Shown here: in pieces, positions 1 to 8,030 of the stretch
Layout of the letters: each line of letters starts with the position of its first letter
Position numbering within the stretch: position 1 is the first letter of the stretch
NCBI RefSeq assembly: GCF_023534745.1
Contig: NZ_JAMHJQ010000002.1
Coordinates: forward strand, 627,783-691,782
Reading direction: 5' to 3'
Origin: Streptomyces sp. 35G-GA-8
GTDB taxonomy: Bacteria > Actinomycetota > Actinomycetes > Streptomycetales > Streptomycetaceae
Length of the DNA stretch: 64,000 nucleotides
Program-made: the position numbers and the translations under genes
Notes under the pieces: model-generated
What the model was told of the DNA's origin: nothing
What the model saw: the letters and a program-made list of their open reading frames with translations, nothing else
Database searches by the model: none

Positions 1-382
1 GGATCGCCTCGATGGAGTCGATCCCCTGGGCGGCGTCCGCGGCGGCGGCCATCAGGTCGCGGCCGTACCCCTTGCCCTGGTGCCGGGGGTGGACCATCAC
101 GGTGTAGAGCCAGAGCCAGTGCCGCATCAGCCGGTGGGTGTTGAGCGTGAGGAACGCCGTCGCGGCGACGGCGCCCTCCTCGTCGTACCCGACCAGCAGT
201 CTGGCCCGGCCCTCGGCCATGGCCGTGAGGTGCTTGACCAGCTCGGGCCGTATGTCGTCCACCGTCACCGGCGGTACGAATCCGACGGCACCGCCCGCGT
301 TGGAGACGTCCGCCCAGAGAGCGAGAAGTCCGTCGCGCAGGGCGGGGTCCACCGCCGGATCCAGCTCGAATATGAGCGCCAT
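1..382 (-). CDS. GNAT family N-acetyltransferase (3' part cut by window edge)
   Basis: The first 127 codons of a GNAT acetyltransferase; the gene runs off the left edge. The acetyl-CoA-binding motif A is visible at about residues 96-110 (VMVHPRHQGKGYGRDLM), with the Q-x-x-G-x-G loop at 102-107. These enzymes move an acetyl group from acetyl-CoA to an amine; the substrate here cannot be read. The ATG at 382 is chosen because GGAAGGG lies eight bases upstream. The next gene, mqnE, is on the same strand and ends about 50 bases upstream, so the two may be co-transcribed. Confidence 0.75.
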   Translation of the reverse strand, partial: MALIFELDPAVDPALRDGLLALWADVSNAGGAVGFVPPVTVDDIRPELVKHLTAMAEGRARLLVGYDEEGAVAATAFLTLNTHRLMRHWLWLYTVMVHPRHQGKGYGRDLMAAAADAAQGIDSIEAI

Positions 383-431
383 CGCGTATGCCCTTCCAGA
401 CCCGTACGCAGTCTCGGACCCGTGTACCCGC

Positions 432-1610
432 TCAGACCCGCATGGGCTGCGGGGACTCGCGGCGGTCGGCGTCGGGGCCCGGGTACTCACGGATGATCTC
501 GTAGCGGGTGTTCCGCTCGACGGGCCGGAAGCCCGCGTCGCGGATGAGGTCGAGCAGATCCTCGCGGCCGAGCTTGTTGGGCGTGCCGTAGTTGTCCGCG
601 TCGTGCGTGATCTTGTACTCGACGACCGAGCCGTCCATGTCGTCCGCGCCGTGCTGGAGGGCGAGTTGGGCGGTCTGGACGCCGTGCATCACCCAGAAGA
701 CCTTGACGTGCGGAACGTTGTCGAAGAGCAGCCGGGAGACCGCGAAGGTCTTCAGCGCCTCCGCGCCCGTGGCCATGGTCGTACGGGCCTGGAGGCGGTT
801 GCGGATCTTGCCGTCCTTCATGTCCACGAAGTCGTGCTGGTAGCGCAGCGGGATGAAGACCTGGAAACCGCCGGTCTCGTCCTGGAGCTCACGCAGCCGC
901 AGTACATGGTCGACGCGGTGCCGGGGCTCCTCGATGTGCCCGTAAAGCATCGTCGACGGGGTCTTGAGCCCCTTCTCGTGCGCGAGCCGGTGGATCCGCG
1001 ACCAGTCCTCCCAGTGGGTGTTGTGGTCGACGATGTGCTGACGGATCTCCCAGTCGAAGATCTCGGCGCCGCCGCCGGTCAGCGACTCAAGACCGGCCTC
1101 GATCAGCTCGTCGAGGATCTCGGAGGCCGACAGGCCGGAGATCGTCTCGAAGTGGTGGATCTCGGTGGCGGTGAACGCCTTGAGGGAGACCTGCGGGAGG
1201 GCTTCCTTCAGCGCGCTGAGCGAGCGCGGGTAGTAGCGCCACGGCAGCGTCGGGTGGAGGCCGTTGACGATGTGCAGCTCGGTGAGGTTCTCGCCCTCCA
1301 TCGCCTTGGCGAGGCGGACGGCCTCCTCGATGCGCATCGTGTACGCGTCCTTCTCGCCCGGCTTGCGCTGGAACGAGCAGTAGGCGCAGGAGGCGGTGCA
1401 GACGTTCGTCATGTTGAGATGACGGTTGACGTTGAAGTGGACGACGTCACCGTTCTTGCGCGTACGCACCTCGTGCGCGAGACCGCCGAGCCAGGCCAGA
1501 TCGTCCGATTCGTACAGCGCGATGCCGTCCTCACGGGTCAGCCGCTCGCCGGCCCGGATCTTCGCCTCCAGCTCGCGCTTGAGACCCACATCCTGAACAG
1601 ATGCAGTCAT
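432..1610 (-). CDS. mqnE: Aminodeoxyfutalosine synthase (MqnE), radical SAM
   Basis: A 392-residue radical SAM enzyme of the MqnE/MqnC/CofH group. The CxxxCxxC cluster motif is at C71, C75 and C78 (CTASCAYC), preceded by the HFNVNRHLNMTNVC segment typical of this group. MqnE joins the MqnA product to the adenosyl radical to give aminofutalosine, early in the futalosine route to menaquinone. The start at 1610 follows GGAGG at seven bases; the frame stays open further upstream but that extension looks like shadow sequence. Prenyltransferase, UbiX-like and UbiD-like genes nearby support menaquinone over F420 (CofH) synthesis. The assignment to MqnE over MqnC or CofH rests on context and general resemblance. 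Confidence 0.9.
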   Translation of the reverse strand: MTASVQDVGLKRELEAKIRAGERLTREDGIALYESDDLAWLGGLAHEVRTRKNGDVVHFNVNRHLNMTNVCTASCAYCSFQRKPGEKDAYTMRIEEAVRLAKAMEGENLTELHIVNGLHPTLPWRYYPRSLSALKEALPQVSLKAFTATEIHHFETISGLSASEILDELIEAGLESLTGGGAEIFDWEIRQHIVDHNTHWEDWSRIHRLAHEKGLKTPSTMLYGHIEEPRHRVDHVLRLRELQDETGGFQVFIPLRYQHDFVDMKDGKIRNRLQARTTMATGAEALKTFAVSRLLFDNVPHVKVFWVMHGVQTAQLALQHGADDMDGSVVEYKITHDADNYGTPNKLGREDLLDLIRDAGFRPVERNTRYEIIREYPGPDADRRESPQPMRV

Positions 1611-1662
1611 CAGGCCGCCTCCCACTATGTCTGCCAAATCGTGCCAGTCGAGACTACGCCCC

Positions 1663-2643
1663 TCACGGAACGAGAACGACGCGGCCCATGCTGACGCGCT
1701 GTTCGAGCAGGTCATGCGCGCGGGCGGCCTCGTCGAGCGGTACGCGCTCATGGATCACGGGCCGTACGGAGCCGTCGGTGACGAGCCGGACGAGCAGCCG
1801 TACGCCCTCCTCCACGAGCGCGGGAGCGCCGCGCGCCATGGTGGCCATGCTGAAGCCCGTCACCTGCCGCATGCCCATCAGATCCATGAGCGGGAGGGCC
1901 GGCTGCTCGCTGTCGCCGCCGGACGCGCCGTAGCAGACGAGCCGTCCGTACGGCGCGAGGAGCCGCACGCCGTCGAGGAGCTGGGGGCCGCCGACGCCGT
2001 CGAGGATCACGTCAACTCCCTCCGCTCCGGCGGCCTCACGGACCCGCGCGGGCCAGTCGGGCCGGGTGTGGTCGACGGCCGCGTCGGCGCCGAGCGAGCG
2101 TACGAAGTCCAGCTTGCGCGGCGAGCCGGCGGTGGCGATGACCCGTTCCGCGCCCAGGGCACGGGCCGCCTGGACGGCGATATGGCCGATCGCGCCGGCG
2201 CCCGCCCGCACAAGTACCGTCTCTCCGGCGGTCAGCCGCGCGGTCTGGAGCAGATGCACCGCGACCCGGCCGGTGGAGCCCAGCAGCGTGGCCTCCGCGA
2301 AGCCGAGGCCGTCGGGCAGCGCCAGCACGCGCGCGGCGGGGGCGGCCACGAACTCCGCGTAGGCGTCCCGGGCCTGCCATACGACGACCCGCTGTCCCGG
2401 CTCGATCCCGGTCACGCGGTCGCCGATCCCGACGACCGTGCCGGCGACATCCGTGGAGGGGCAGTACGGCAGCGGCGGGGCGCCGAGCGGGAACGTGCCG
2501 AGGCGGCGCTGTACATCGGCGTGGTCGACGCCGATGGCCGCCGCGCGGACGAGCACGTCCTCGGGGCCGTGGGCGGGCGGCTCGGCCTGCTCGGTCCGCA
2601 GGACCCGGGACGGGCCGTACTCGTGGTGACGGACGATGCGCAC
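1663..2643 (-). CDS. Zinc-independent quinone oxidoreductase-like MDR protein
   Basis: A 326-residue medium-chain dehydrogenase/reductase of the quinone oxidoreductase type. It has the N-terminal GroES-like fold (HEYGPSRVL, then the PYCPSTDVAGTVVGIGDRV segment) and the NAD(P)-binding loop AGAGAIG at about residues 147-153. The cysteine and histidine ligands of zinc alcohol dehydrogenases are not evident, so it probably reduces quinones or enones with NADPH; the substrate is unknown. The GTG at 2643 is preferred because a purine-rich AGGAAAGGGAAG lies just upstream; the frame extends 48 codons further but without such a site. It lies about 50 bases upstream of mqnE on the same strand, so co-transcription is possible. 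Confidence 0.85.
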   Translation of the reverse strand: MRIVRHHEYGPSRVLRTEQAEPPAHGPEDVLVRAAAIGVDHADVQRRLGTFPLGAPPLPYCPSTDVAGTVVGIGDRVTGIEPGQRVVVWQARDAYAEFVAAPAARVLALPDGLGFAEATLLGSTGRVAVHLLQTARLTAGETVLVRAGAGAIGHIAVQAARALGAERVIATAGSPRKLDFVRSLGADAAVDHTRPDWPARVREAAGAEGVDVILDGVGGPQLLDGVRLLAPYGRLVCYGASGGDSEQPALPLMDLMGMRQVTGFSMATMARGAPALVEEGVRLLVRLVTDGSVRPVIHERVPLDEAARAHDLLEQRVSMGRVVLVP

Positions 2644-2747
2644 GCTCGCTTCCCTTTCCTCGGCAACCCTTCTCGGCACGGCCGTCCGATACCGCCCCGG
2701 GTCAGGGACGGCATCGGACGGGAGAAGCGAAGTCGGCCCCGGCGGTG

Positions 2748-3203
2748 TCAGGCCTCCTCGGGCAGTTCTCCCACCCGGTTCTCCCACTTGGTGGAGAGCA
2801 CGATGGTGGTACGGGTCCGGGAGACGCCCTTCGTACCGCTCAGCCGGCGGATCGTCTTCTCCAGGCCGTCCACATCGCTCGCGCGGACCTTCAGCATGTA
2901 CGAGTCGTCGCCCGCGATGAACCAGCAGTCCTCGATCTCCCCGAGATCGCGCATCCGGCGGGCCACGTCCTCGTGGTCGGCGGCGTCGGAGAGCGAGATC
3001 CCGATCAGCGCGGTGACGCCGAGGCCGAGCGAGGCCGAGTCGACCGTGGCGCGGTAGCCGGTGATGACGCCCGCCGCTTCGAGACGGTTGATGCGGTCGG
3101 TGACGCTGGGCCCGGAGAGCCCGACGAGCCTGCCGAGCTCGGCGTACGAGGCTCTGCCGTTCTCCCTGAGGGCCTGGATGAGCTGCCTATCCACGGCGTC
3201 CAT
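2748..3203 (-). CDS. Lrp/AsnC family transcriptional regulator
   Basis: A 151-residue Lrp/AsnC regulator. An N-terminal winged helix-turn-helix (MDAVDRQLIQALRENGRASYAELGRLVGLSG) is followed by the RAM ligand-binding/dimerisation domain ending near the C-terminus. Such proteins sense amino acids or related small molecules and often control the divergent neighbour. An ATG six codons upstream (3221) is possible, but it has no ribosome site, while GGAAGG just inside that start sits ten bases before the ATG at 3203, so the shorter form is preferred. The target may be the small gene at 3337 or the regulator gene itself. Confidence 0.88.
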   Translation of the reverse strand: MDAVDRQLIQALRENGRASYAELGRLVGLSGPSVTDRINRLEAAGVITGYRATVDSASLGLGVTALIGISLSDAADHEDVARRMRDLGEIEDCWFIAGDDSYMLKVRASDVDGLEKTIRRLSGTKGVSRTRTTIVLSTKWENRVGELPEEA

Positions 3204-3241
3204 ATGCCTGAAGCCTTCCATTAATCAGCAATCTCGCAAGG

Positions 3242-3258
3242 TTAGGTGTAGAATCTAA
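3242..3258. promoter_or_regulatory. Candidate Lrp-type operator
   Basis: TTAGGTGTAGAATCTAA lies between the divergent regulator and the small basic gene. Its outer TTAG/CTAA half-sites are exactly symmetric, and its 15-base core begins TAG and ends CTA, as in the Escherichia coli Lrp consensus (YAG...CTR); the centre matches poorly. The position, 39 bases upstream of the regulator start, fits autoregulation. This is inference from symmetry and position only. Confidence 0.4.
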
Positions 3259-3336
3259 GGCATGCAGGGCTGAAGTCCTGCGAATCTTTTAGACGATCAA
3301 CGATGATCCTTCGAACTTTCAGGAGTGAGACCCACC

Positions 3337-3480
3337 GTGTACACGATCGAGATGGCCTACGCCCAGATGCGCTCGCTTCAGGAGCAGGCCAGCCGCTCGC
3401 GTGTCCATCAGGCCGTCACCACGGGCCGCGCCGGCGCCGAGAAGGCCGGTCGCTCGCGGCGCCGCGCCAAGAAGCGCTGA
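3337..3480 (+). CDS. Small basic protein, 47 residues, function unknown
   Basis: A 47-residue protein beginning VYTIEMAYAQMRSLQEQA and ending in an Arg/Lys-rich tail (RSRRRAKKR). It is preceded by AGGAGTGAG about eleven bases before the GTG. It diverges from the Lrp/AsnC gene across about 130 bases that hold a palindrome. I do not recognise a family. The amphipathic N-terminal half followed by a strongly basic tail suggests nucleic-acid binding, but nothing proves it. The good ribosome site and a codon pattern like its neighbours argue for a real gene. Confidence 0.6.
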   Translation: MYTIEMAYAQMRSLQEQASRSRVHQAVTTGRAGAEKAGRSRRRAKKR

Positions 3481-3530
3481 GCGGCCACAGCCGAGCGGCC
3501 ACACCCGACGAGGGCCCTGTCCGCCCTCAA

Positions 3531-4241
3531 TCACCGCGAGAGCCCGCCAAGCTCTCCCTCCCAACGGCGGTACAGCCGGTGCGGCACCCCTGCCGCGTCC
3601 AGGACCCGCCCGGCGACGAAGTCCACCAGATCCTGGATATGTGTCGCCCCCGCGTAGAACGCCGGAGAGGCGGGCAGCACCACGGCGCCCGCCTCGTCCA
3701 GCGTCACCAGATGTTTCAGCGTCTGCCCGTTGAGCGGCGTCTCCCGTACGGCGACCACCAGCGTCCGCCGCTCCTTCAGGGTCACGCTCGCCGCGCGCTG
3801 GAGCAGATCCTTCGAGAGACCGAGCGCCACCCCGGCCACGCTCGCCGTGGAAGCGGGCACGATCAGCATCCCCTTCACCGGGTACGAGCCCGAGGAAGGG
3901 CCGGCCGCCAGATCGCCGGCCGACCAGTGCCGTACGTCGTCCGCACCCGCGTCCCGGTCCAGCTTCACCTCGAAGGTGTCCGGCTTGCCGTCCGCGCCGC
4001 GCGCCAGCCAGGTACGCAGATCCTCCCGCCAGCGCGCGTCCCTGAAGGCGACGCCCGTCTCGTCGAGCAGGGTCAGCCGCGCTGCCCGGCTGACCACGAG
4101 ATCGACACTCTCCCCCGCGTCCAGCAGCCCCCGCAGCACGGCCGCGGCGTACGGCGTCCCCGACGCTCCCGAGACACCGACGACCCAGGGCCGCCGGGGC
4201 TGTCGCGGGCTGTGCTCGTCTTCGTACGATCCGGGCTTCAC
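3531..4241 (-). CDS. UbiX-like flavin prenyltransferase
   Basis: A 236-residue member of the UbiX/Pad1 flavoprotein family. The signature GVSGASGTPYAAAVLRGL lies near residues 22-39. The later LIVPASTASVAGVALGLSKDLLQRAASVTLKERR segment is the family's FMN/substrate region. UbiX attaches a dimethylallyl group to FMN to make prenyl-FMN, the cofactor of UbiD decarboxylases; a UbiD-like gene lies 1.7 kb away. The GTG at 4241 leaves about 18 residues before the first strand; the frame extends upstream but becomes unlike the family. Likely role: cofactor supply for the decarboxylation step of menaquinone synthesis. Confidence 0.88.
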   Translation of the reverse strand: MKPGSYEDEHSPRQPRRPWVVGVSGASGTPYAAAVLRGLLDAGESVDLVVSRAARLTLLDETGVAFRDARWREDLRTWLARGADGKPDTFEVKLDRDAGADDVRHWSAGDLAAGPSSGSYPVKGMLIVPASTASVAGVALGLSKDLLQRAASVTLKERRTLVVAVRETPLNGQTLKHLVTLDEAGAVVLPASPAFYAGATHIQDLVDFVAGRVLDAAGVPHRLYRRWEGELGGLSR

Positions 4242-4372
4242 GGATCCGAGCCTATCCGGCGGCCCGGGACAGGAACCGGTGACCGTACCCCGGACGTTCA
4301 CCAGGACAGAAGCACGGGAACACGGACAGGGAGACATCCCGACAGACCAGCAGGGACCAAAGGGGGGCCGCG

Positions 4373-4987
4373 ATGTCGTATGGGACCACCGGCACGACCA
4401 CACGGAGCCGGACGTCACGGATGAAACCGGCCGCGGCCGTCATGATCGCCTGGGTCGCGCTGCTCTGGGTGCTCGAAGCCGTGAACGGCGCGACGGGATC
4501 GCTCAGTACGTACGGACTGAGCCCGCGCGACGTCGGCGAGCTGCGCGATGTCATCCCGATGGCCTTCCTGCACCACGGCTACGACCATCTCGTGTCCAAC
4601 TCCCTGCCGCTGCTGGTGCTCGGCTTCCTCGCCGCGCTGACCGGTCTGCGGCGGTTCGCCGCCGTCGTGTTGACGATCATGGTCGTCGGCGGTCTGGGCG
4701 TCTGGCTCACCGCCGCCGACCACACGGTCACGGCGGGCGCCTCCGGGGTGGTCTTCGGGCTGCTCGGCTATCTGCTGGTGCGCGGCTTCGTCGACCGGAA
4801 CGCGGTGGACATCGTGACCGGTCTGCTGGTCCTCGCGTTCTACGGCTCGGCCCTGTGGGGCGTTCTGCCGACCAACTCCGCCGTCAGCTGGCAGGGTCAT
4901 CTCTTCGGGCTGATCGGCGGGGTGATGGCCGCGTTCATGTTCCGCAGGCCGCCCCCGCTGAACGAGCGAATAACGGCCCGGGGCTGA
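4373..4987 (+). CDS. Rhomboid family intramembrane serine protease
   Basis: A 204-residue, roughly six-helix membrane protein. The catalytic pair is Ser124 in GASGVVFG and His176 in GHLFG; the oxyanion-side motif HLVSN is at 72-76. Rhomboids cut transmembrane helices of other proteins within the membrane. A G-rich site (AAGGGGGG) lies close before the ATG. It diverges from the UbiX-like gene and converges on mqnP with only 17 bases between. Its substrate cannot be inferred, and a role in menaquinone synthesis is not suggested by anything beyond position. Confidence 0.88.
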   Translation: MSYGTTGTTTRSRTSRMKPAAAVMIAWVALLWVLEAVNGATGSLSTYGLSPRDVGELRDVIPMAFLHHGYDHLVSNSLPLLVLGFLAALTGLRRFAAVVLTIMVVGGLGVWLTAADHTVTAGASGVVFGLLGYLLVRGFVDRNAVDIVTGLLVLAFYGSALWGVLPTNSAVSWQGHLFGLIGGVMAAFMFRRPPPLNERITARG

Positions 4988-5004
4988 CGCCGGACAGCCG
5001 GGTC

Positions 5005-5907
5005 CTACAGCGTCAGGCCGCGCACCAGGAGGTCCAGCAGCGCGGCCACGAAGAGAATTATCCCGATGAAGCCGTTCACGCTGAAGAACGCGCGATTCAG
5101 CCGCGACAGATCGCCTGGCTTCACGATCGAGTGCTCGTACAGGAACGCACCGGCGACGACGGCCAGCCCGGTCCAGAAGAACGCCCCGGCGTCCGTGGCC
5201 AGCGCGTACCAGACCAGCAGCGCCACGGTCACGGCATGGCAGGCGCGCGCCCCGTACAGCGCCGCCGGGATACCGAACCGGGCCGGTACGGACAGCACGC
5301 CGTGCGCGCGGTCCGCCTGGACGTCCTGGCAGGCGAAGATCAGATCGAAGCCGCCGATCCAGATACCGACCGCGAGACCGAGGATCACCGCGTCCCACGA
5401 CCAGCTGCCGGTGACCGCGAGCCAGGCGCCGACCGGACCTATGGCCTGGGCGATACCGAGGATGGCGTGCGGGAAGTTGGTGAACCTCTTCCCGTACGGA
5501 TAGACCACCATCGGGATCACGGCGATGGGCGCGAGGGCGAGACAGAGCGGGTTGAGCGCCGCCGCGGCCCCGAGGAAGATGACGACGGCGATGAGCGCGC
5601 CCGTCCACGCGGAGCGCACCGACACCGCGCCCGTGACGAGTTCGCGTCCCGCCGTGCGCGGATTGCGCGCGTCGATCTCGCGGTCGATGATCCGGTTGCA
5701 GGCCATCGCGAACGTACGGAGCCCGACCATCGCGAGGGTGACCAGCAGCAGCCGGACCCAGTGGACGTTCCCGTCCAGCCGGAACATCGCGGTCAGGGCG
5801 GCGATATAGGCGAACGGCAGCGCGAAGACCGAGTGCTCGATCATCACCAGCCGCAGAAACGCCCTGGTCCTGCCCGGTTGCGGTACCGCCGCCGCCGCAC
5901 TGGTCAC
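5005..5907 (-). CDS. mqnP: UbiA-family prenyltransferase, menaquinone pathway (MqnP)
   Basis: A 300-residue polytopic prenyltransferase. Both Asp-rich motifs are present: NRIIDREID at about 71-79 and DVQAD at about 195-199, which bind Mg-diphosphate. In futalosine-pathway organisms this enzyme attaches the polyprenyl chain to the dihydroxynaphthoate precursor before final decarboxylation. The GTG start at 5907 overlaps the stop of the upstream ubiD-like gene in a GTGA, indicating translational coupling. Next to UbiX- and UbiD-like genes, a menaquinone role is more likely than ubiquinone or heme O synthesis. Confidence 0.9.
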   Translation of the reverse strand: MTSAAAAVPQPGRTRAFLRLVMIEHSVFALPFAYIAALTAMFRLDGNVHWVRLLLVTLAMVGLRTFAMACNRIIDREIDARNPRTAGRELVTGAVSVRSAWTGALIAVVIFLGAAAALNPLCLALAPIAVIPMVVYPYGKRFTNFPHAILGIAQAIGPVGAWLAVTGSWSWDAVILGLAVGIWIGGFDLIFACQDVQADRAHGVLSVPARFGIPAALYGARACHAVTVALLVWYALATDAGAFFWTGLAVVAGAFLYEHSIVKPGDLSRLNRAFFSVNGFIGIILFVAALLDLLVRGLTL

Positions 5908-7355
5908 AGTCCGTACTCCCGCCACCGCCGGTCGACCTTCGCCGCCGTCTCCGGGTCGGACTCGACCATCTCCGGCCAGCCGCCGTCCCGGGTGTACCCC
6001 TCCTCGGGGAGCTTCCTCGTCGCGTCGATCCCCGCCTTGCCGCCCCAGAACTGCTGGTAGGAGGAGTGGTCGAGATGGTCGACCGGGCCCTCGACGACGG
6101 TGAGGTCGCGCGCGTAGTCGGTGTTGCCCAGCGCCCGCCAGGACACCTCGTGCAGATCGTGCACATCGCAGTCCGCGTCGACGACCACGATCAGTTTGGT
6201 CAGCGACATCATGTGCGCGCCCCAGATCGCGTGCATCACCTTCTGCGCGTGCTTGGGGTACTTCTTGTCGATCGAGACGATCGCGCAGTTGTGGAAGCCG
6301 CCCGACTCGGGCAGGTGGTAGTCCACGATGTCCGGCACGATGATCTTGAGCAGCGGCAGGAAGAACCGTTCCGTCGCGCGTCCCAGCGGCCCGTCCTCCG
6401 TCGGCGGCCGGCCGACCACGATCGACTGGAGCAGCGGTCGTTTCCGCATCGTCACACAGTCGATGGTCAGCGCGGGGAACGGCTCCTGGGGGGTGTAGAA
6501 GCCGGTGTGGTCGCCGAACGGACCCTCGGGCAGCATCTTCCCCGGTTCGAGCCAACCCTCGATGACGACCTCGGCGTTGGCGGGCACCTGGAGCGGCACG
6601 GTCTTGCAGTCGACCATCTCGATGCGCCGGCCCTGGACGAAGCCCGCGAAGAGGTACTCGTCGATGTCACCGGGCAGCGGGGCGGTCGAGGCGTACGTCA
6701 CGGCGGGCGGACAGCCGAACGCGATGGCGACGGGCAGCCGTTCACCGCGCTTGGCGGCCACCTGGTAGTGGTTGCGGCTGTCCTTGTGGATCTGCCAGTG
6801 CATCCCGATGGTGCGCCGGTCATGGCGCTGAAGCCGGTAGAGCCCGAGGTTGCGGATGCCGGTCTCGGGGTCCTTGGTGTGGGTGAGACCGAGATTGAAG
6901 AAGGAGCCGCCGTCCTCGGGCCAGGTGAACAGCGCGGGCAGCTGGTCCAGATCGACATCGTCGCCGGTGAGGACCACCTCCTGGACGGGCGCGTCCTTGA
7001 TCTTCTTCGGCGGTACATGCGCGACGGAACTGAGCTTCCCGAACGCCTCGCGCACCCCCACGAAACCCTGTGGCAGCTCCGGCTTGAGGAGTCCGCCGAT
7101 CTTGTCGCTGATGTCGCTGTACGACTTCAGCCCGAGCGCCTTGAGCAGCCGGCGGTCCGTGCCGTACACGTTCATGGCGAGGGGCATCGCCGAGCCGCGG
7201 ACGTTCTCGAAGAGCAGCGCGGGCCCGCCCGCCTTGTTCACCCGGTCGACGATCTCCCCGACCTCCAGGTACGGGTCGACTTCGGCCTTGATGCGCTTGA
7301 GGTCGCCCTCGCGCTCCAGCGCCCGGAGCAGCGAGCGGAGATCGTCGTAAGCCAT
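5904..7355 (-). CDS. UbiD family decarboxylase, menaquinone pathway (MqnL-like)
   Basis: A 483-residue UbiD-type decarboxylase using prenyl-FMN. The N-terminal [22 protein letters not shown] and the central [13 protein letters not shown] segment, with its catalytic/metal-binding acidic residues, are characteristic. In the futalosine route UbiD homologues are assigned the decarboxylation of the prenylated naphthoate. It is the first gene of a two-gene unit with mqnP, joined by a 4-base overlap, and the UbiX-like cofactor enzyme lies nearby. The ATG at 7355 agrees with the usual N-terminus of the family. Confidence 0.92.
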   Translation of the reverse strand: MAYDDLRSLLRALEREGDLKRIKAEVDPYLEVGEIVDRVNKAGGPALLFENVRGSAMPLAMNVYGTDRRLLKALGLKSYSDISDKIGGLLKPELPQGFVGVREAFGKLSSVAHVPPKKIKDAPVQEVVLTGDDVDLDQLPALFTWPEDGGSFFNLGLTHTKDPETGIRNLGLYRLQRHDRRTIGMHWQIHKDSRNHYQVAAKRGERLPVAIAFGCPPAVTYASTAPLPGDIDEYLFAGFVQGRRIEMVDCKTVPLQVPANAEVVIEGWLEPGKMLPEGPFGDHTGFYTPQEPFPALTIDCVTMRKRPLLQSIVVGRPPTEDGPLGRATERFFLPLLKIIVPDIVDYHLPESGGFHNCAIVSIDKKYPKHAQKVMHAIWGAHMMSLTKLIVVVDADCDVHDLHEVSWRALGNTDYARDLTVVEGPVDHLDHSSYQQFWGGKAGIDATRKLPEEGYTRDGGWPEMVESDPETAAKVDRRWREYGL

Positions 7356-7521
7356 GCGGTCCAGTGTGTCATCCTCCCGGGCGCGGTCCGCCGGGGGCTT
7401 ACCGTCGACCCGGCGAGGCGAGGTGTTGACCGTCCCGGACCGGCTCTGTTCGGTTACTCGCTACCCTGGTGTGGTCAGGGGCCGCGATCCGGTCTCGCTC
7501 TCCACTCAAAAGGGGACCTCC

Positions 7522-7854
7522 ATGCTTCGGGTGCTGATGATTCTGGTGCCGTTGGCTCTCAGCATCTATGCCTTCATCGACTGCATCACGACCGATGAGA
7601 AGGAGATCCGGTACCTCCCCAAGCCCATCTGGGCGATTCTGGTGCTGCTTTTCCCGTTGGTCGGCTCCATCTCGTGGCTGATCGTGGGCCGGGAGCGGAC
7701 GAGGGCGGTGCGTCGCGGCGGCTGGGTCGCGCCCGACGACAACCCGGAGTTCCTCAACTCCCTGAAGGAGGACCGGGAGATGGGCAAGGAGAAGGGCACG
7801 GAAAGGGGCACGGAGAAGGGTGGCGGCGCGGACGACACCCCGCCGAAGCCCTGA
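7522..7854 (+). CDS. PLDc_N domain membrane protein
   Basis: A 110-residue protein with two transmembrane helices (about residues 2-20 and 37-57) separated by a short charged loop, as in the PLDc_N (phospholipase D N-terminal-like) family of actinobacteria. The cytoplasmic tail has the [14 protein letters not shown] motif common in these proteins and a Lys/Glu/Gly-rich end. AAAAGGGGACC precedes the ATG; the frame is open upstream, but the membrane protein clearly begins at [13 protein letters not shown]. Its function is not established. It converges on the cytochrome c operon across a strong hairpin. Confidence 0.8.
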   Translation: MLRVLMILVPLALSIYAFIDCITTDEKEIRYLPKPIWAILVLLFPLVGSISWLIVGRERTRAVRRGGWVAPDDNPEFLNSLKEDREMGKEKGTERGTEKGGGADDTPPKP

Positions 7855-7931
7855 GCTCTGAACCCCGAGCCCTGAGCCCTGAGCCCTGAACTCTGACAGC
7901 AACCCTTCAGACGCACGTACGCACATACAGG

Positions 7932-7967
7932 GGCGCCCCCCGCGGAGTCAATACCGCGGAGGGCGCC
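7932..7967. terminator. Bidirectional hairpin terminator
   Basis: Two 14-base arms (7932-7945 and 7954-7967) pair with a single mismatch around an 8-base loop. The hairpin lies between two convergent genes (PLDc_N protein and ccsB) and is almost entirely G/C. No long T-run follows on either side, which is usual for Streptomyces terminators. Confidence 0.7.
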
Positions 7968-8030
7968 TCTTGATGTATCCGGTGCACGCGCATACCGGCG
8001 TCGTACGCCCCGGTGCGATACGCCCCGGTG

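Noticed and set aside
3204..3221. Upstream ATG of the Lrp regulator
   Set aside because: No ribosome site before it; the GGAAGG just after it better serves the ATG at 3203.
3730..6060. Plus-strand open frame of 776 codons
   Set aside because: Crosses the UbiX-like, rhomboid and mqnP genes, all with clear motifs.
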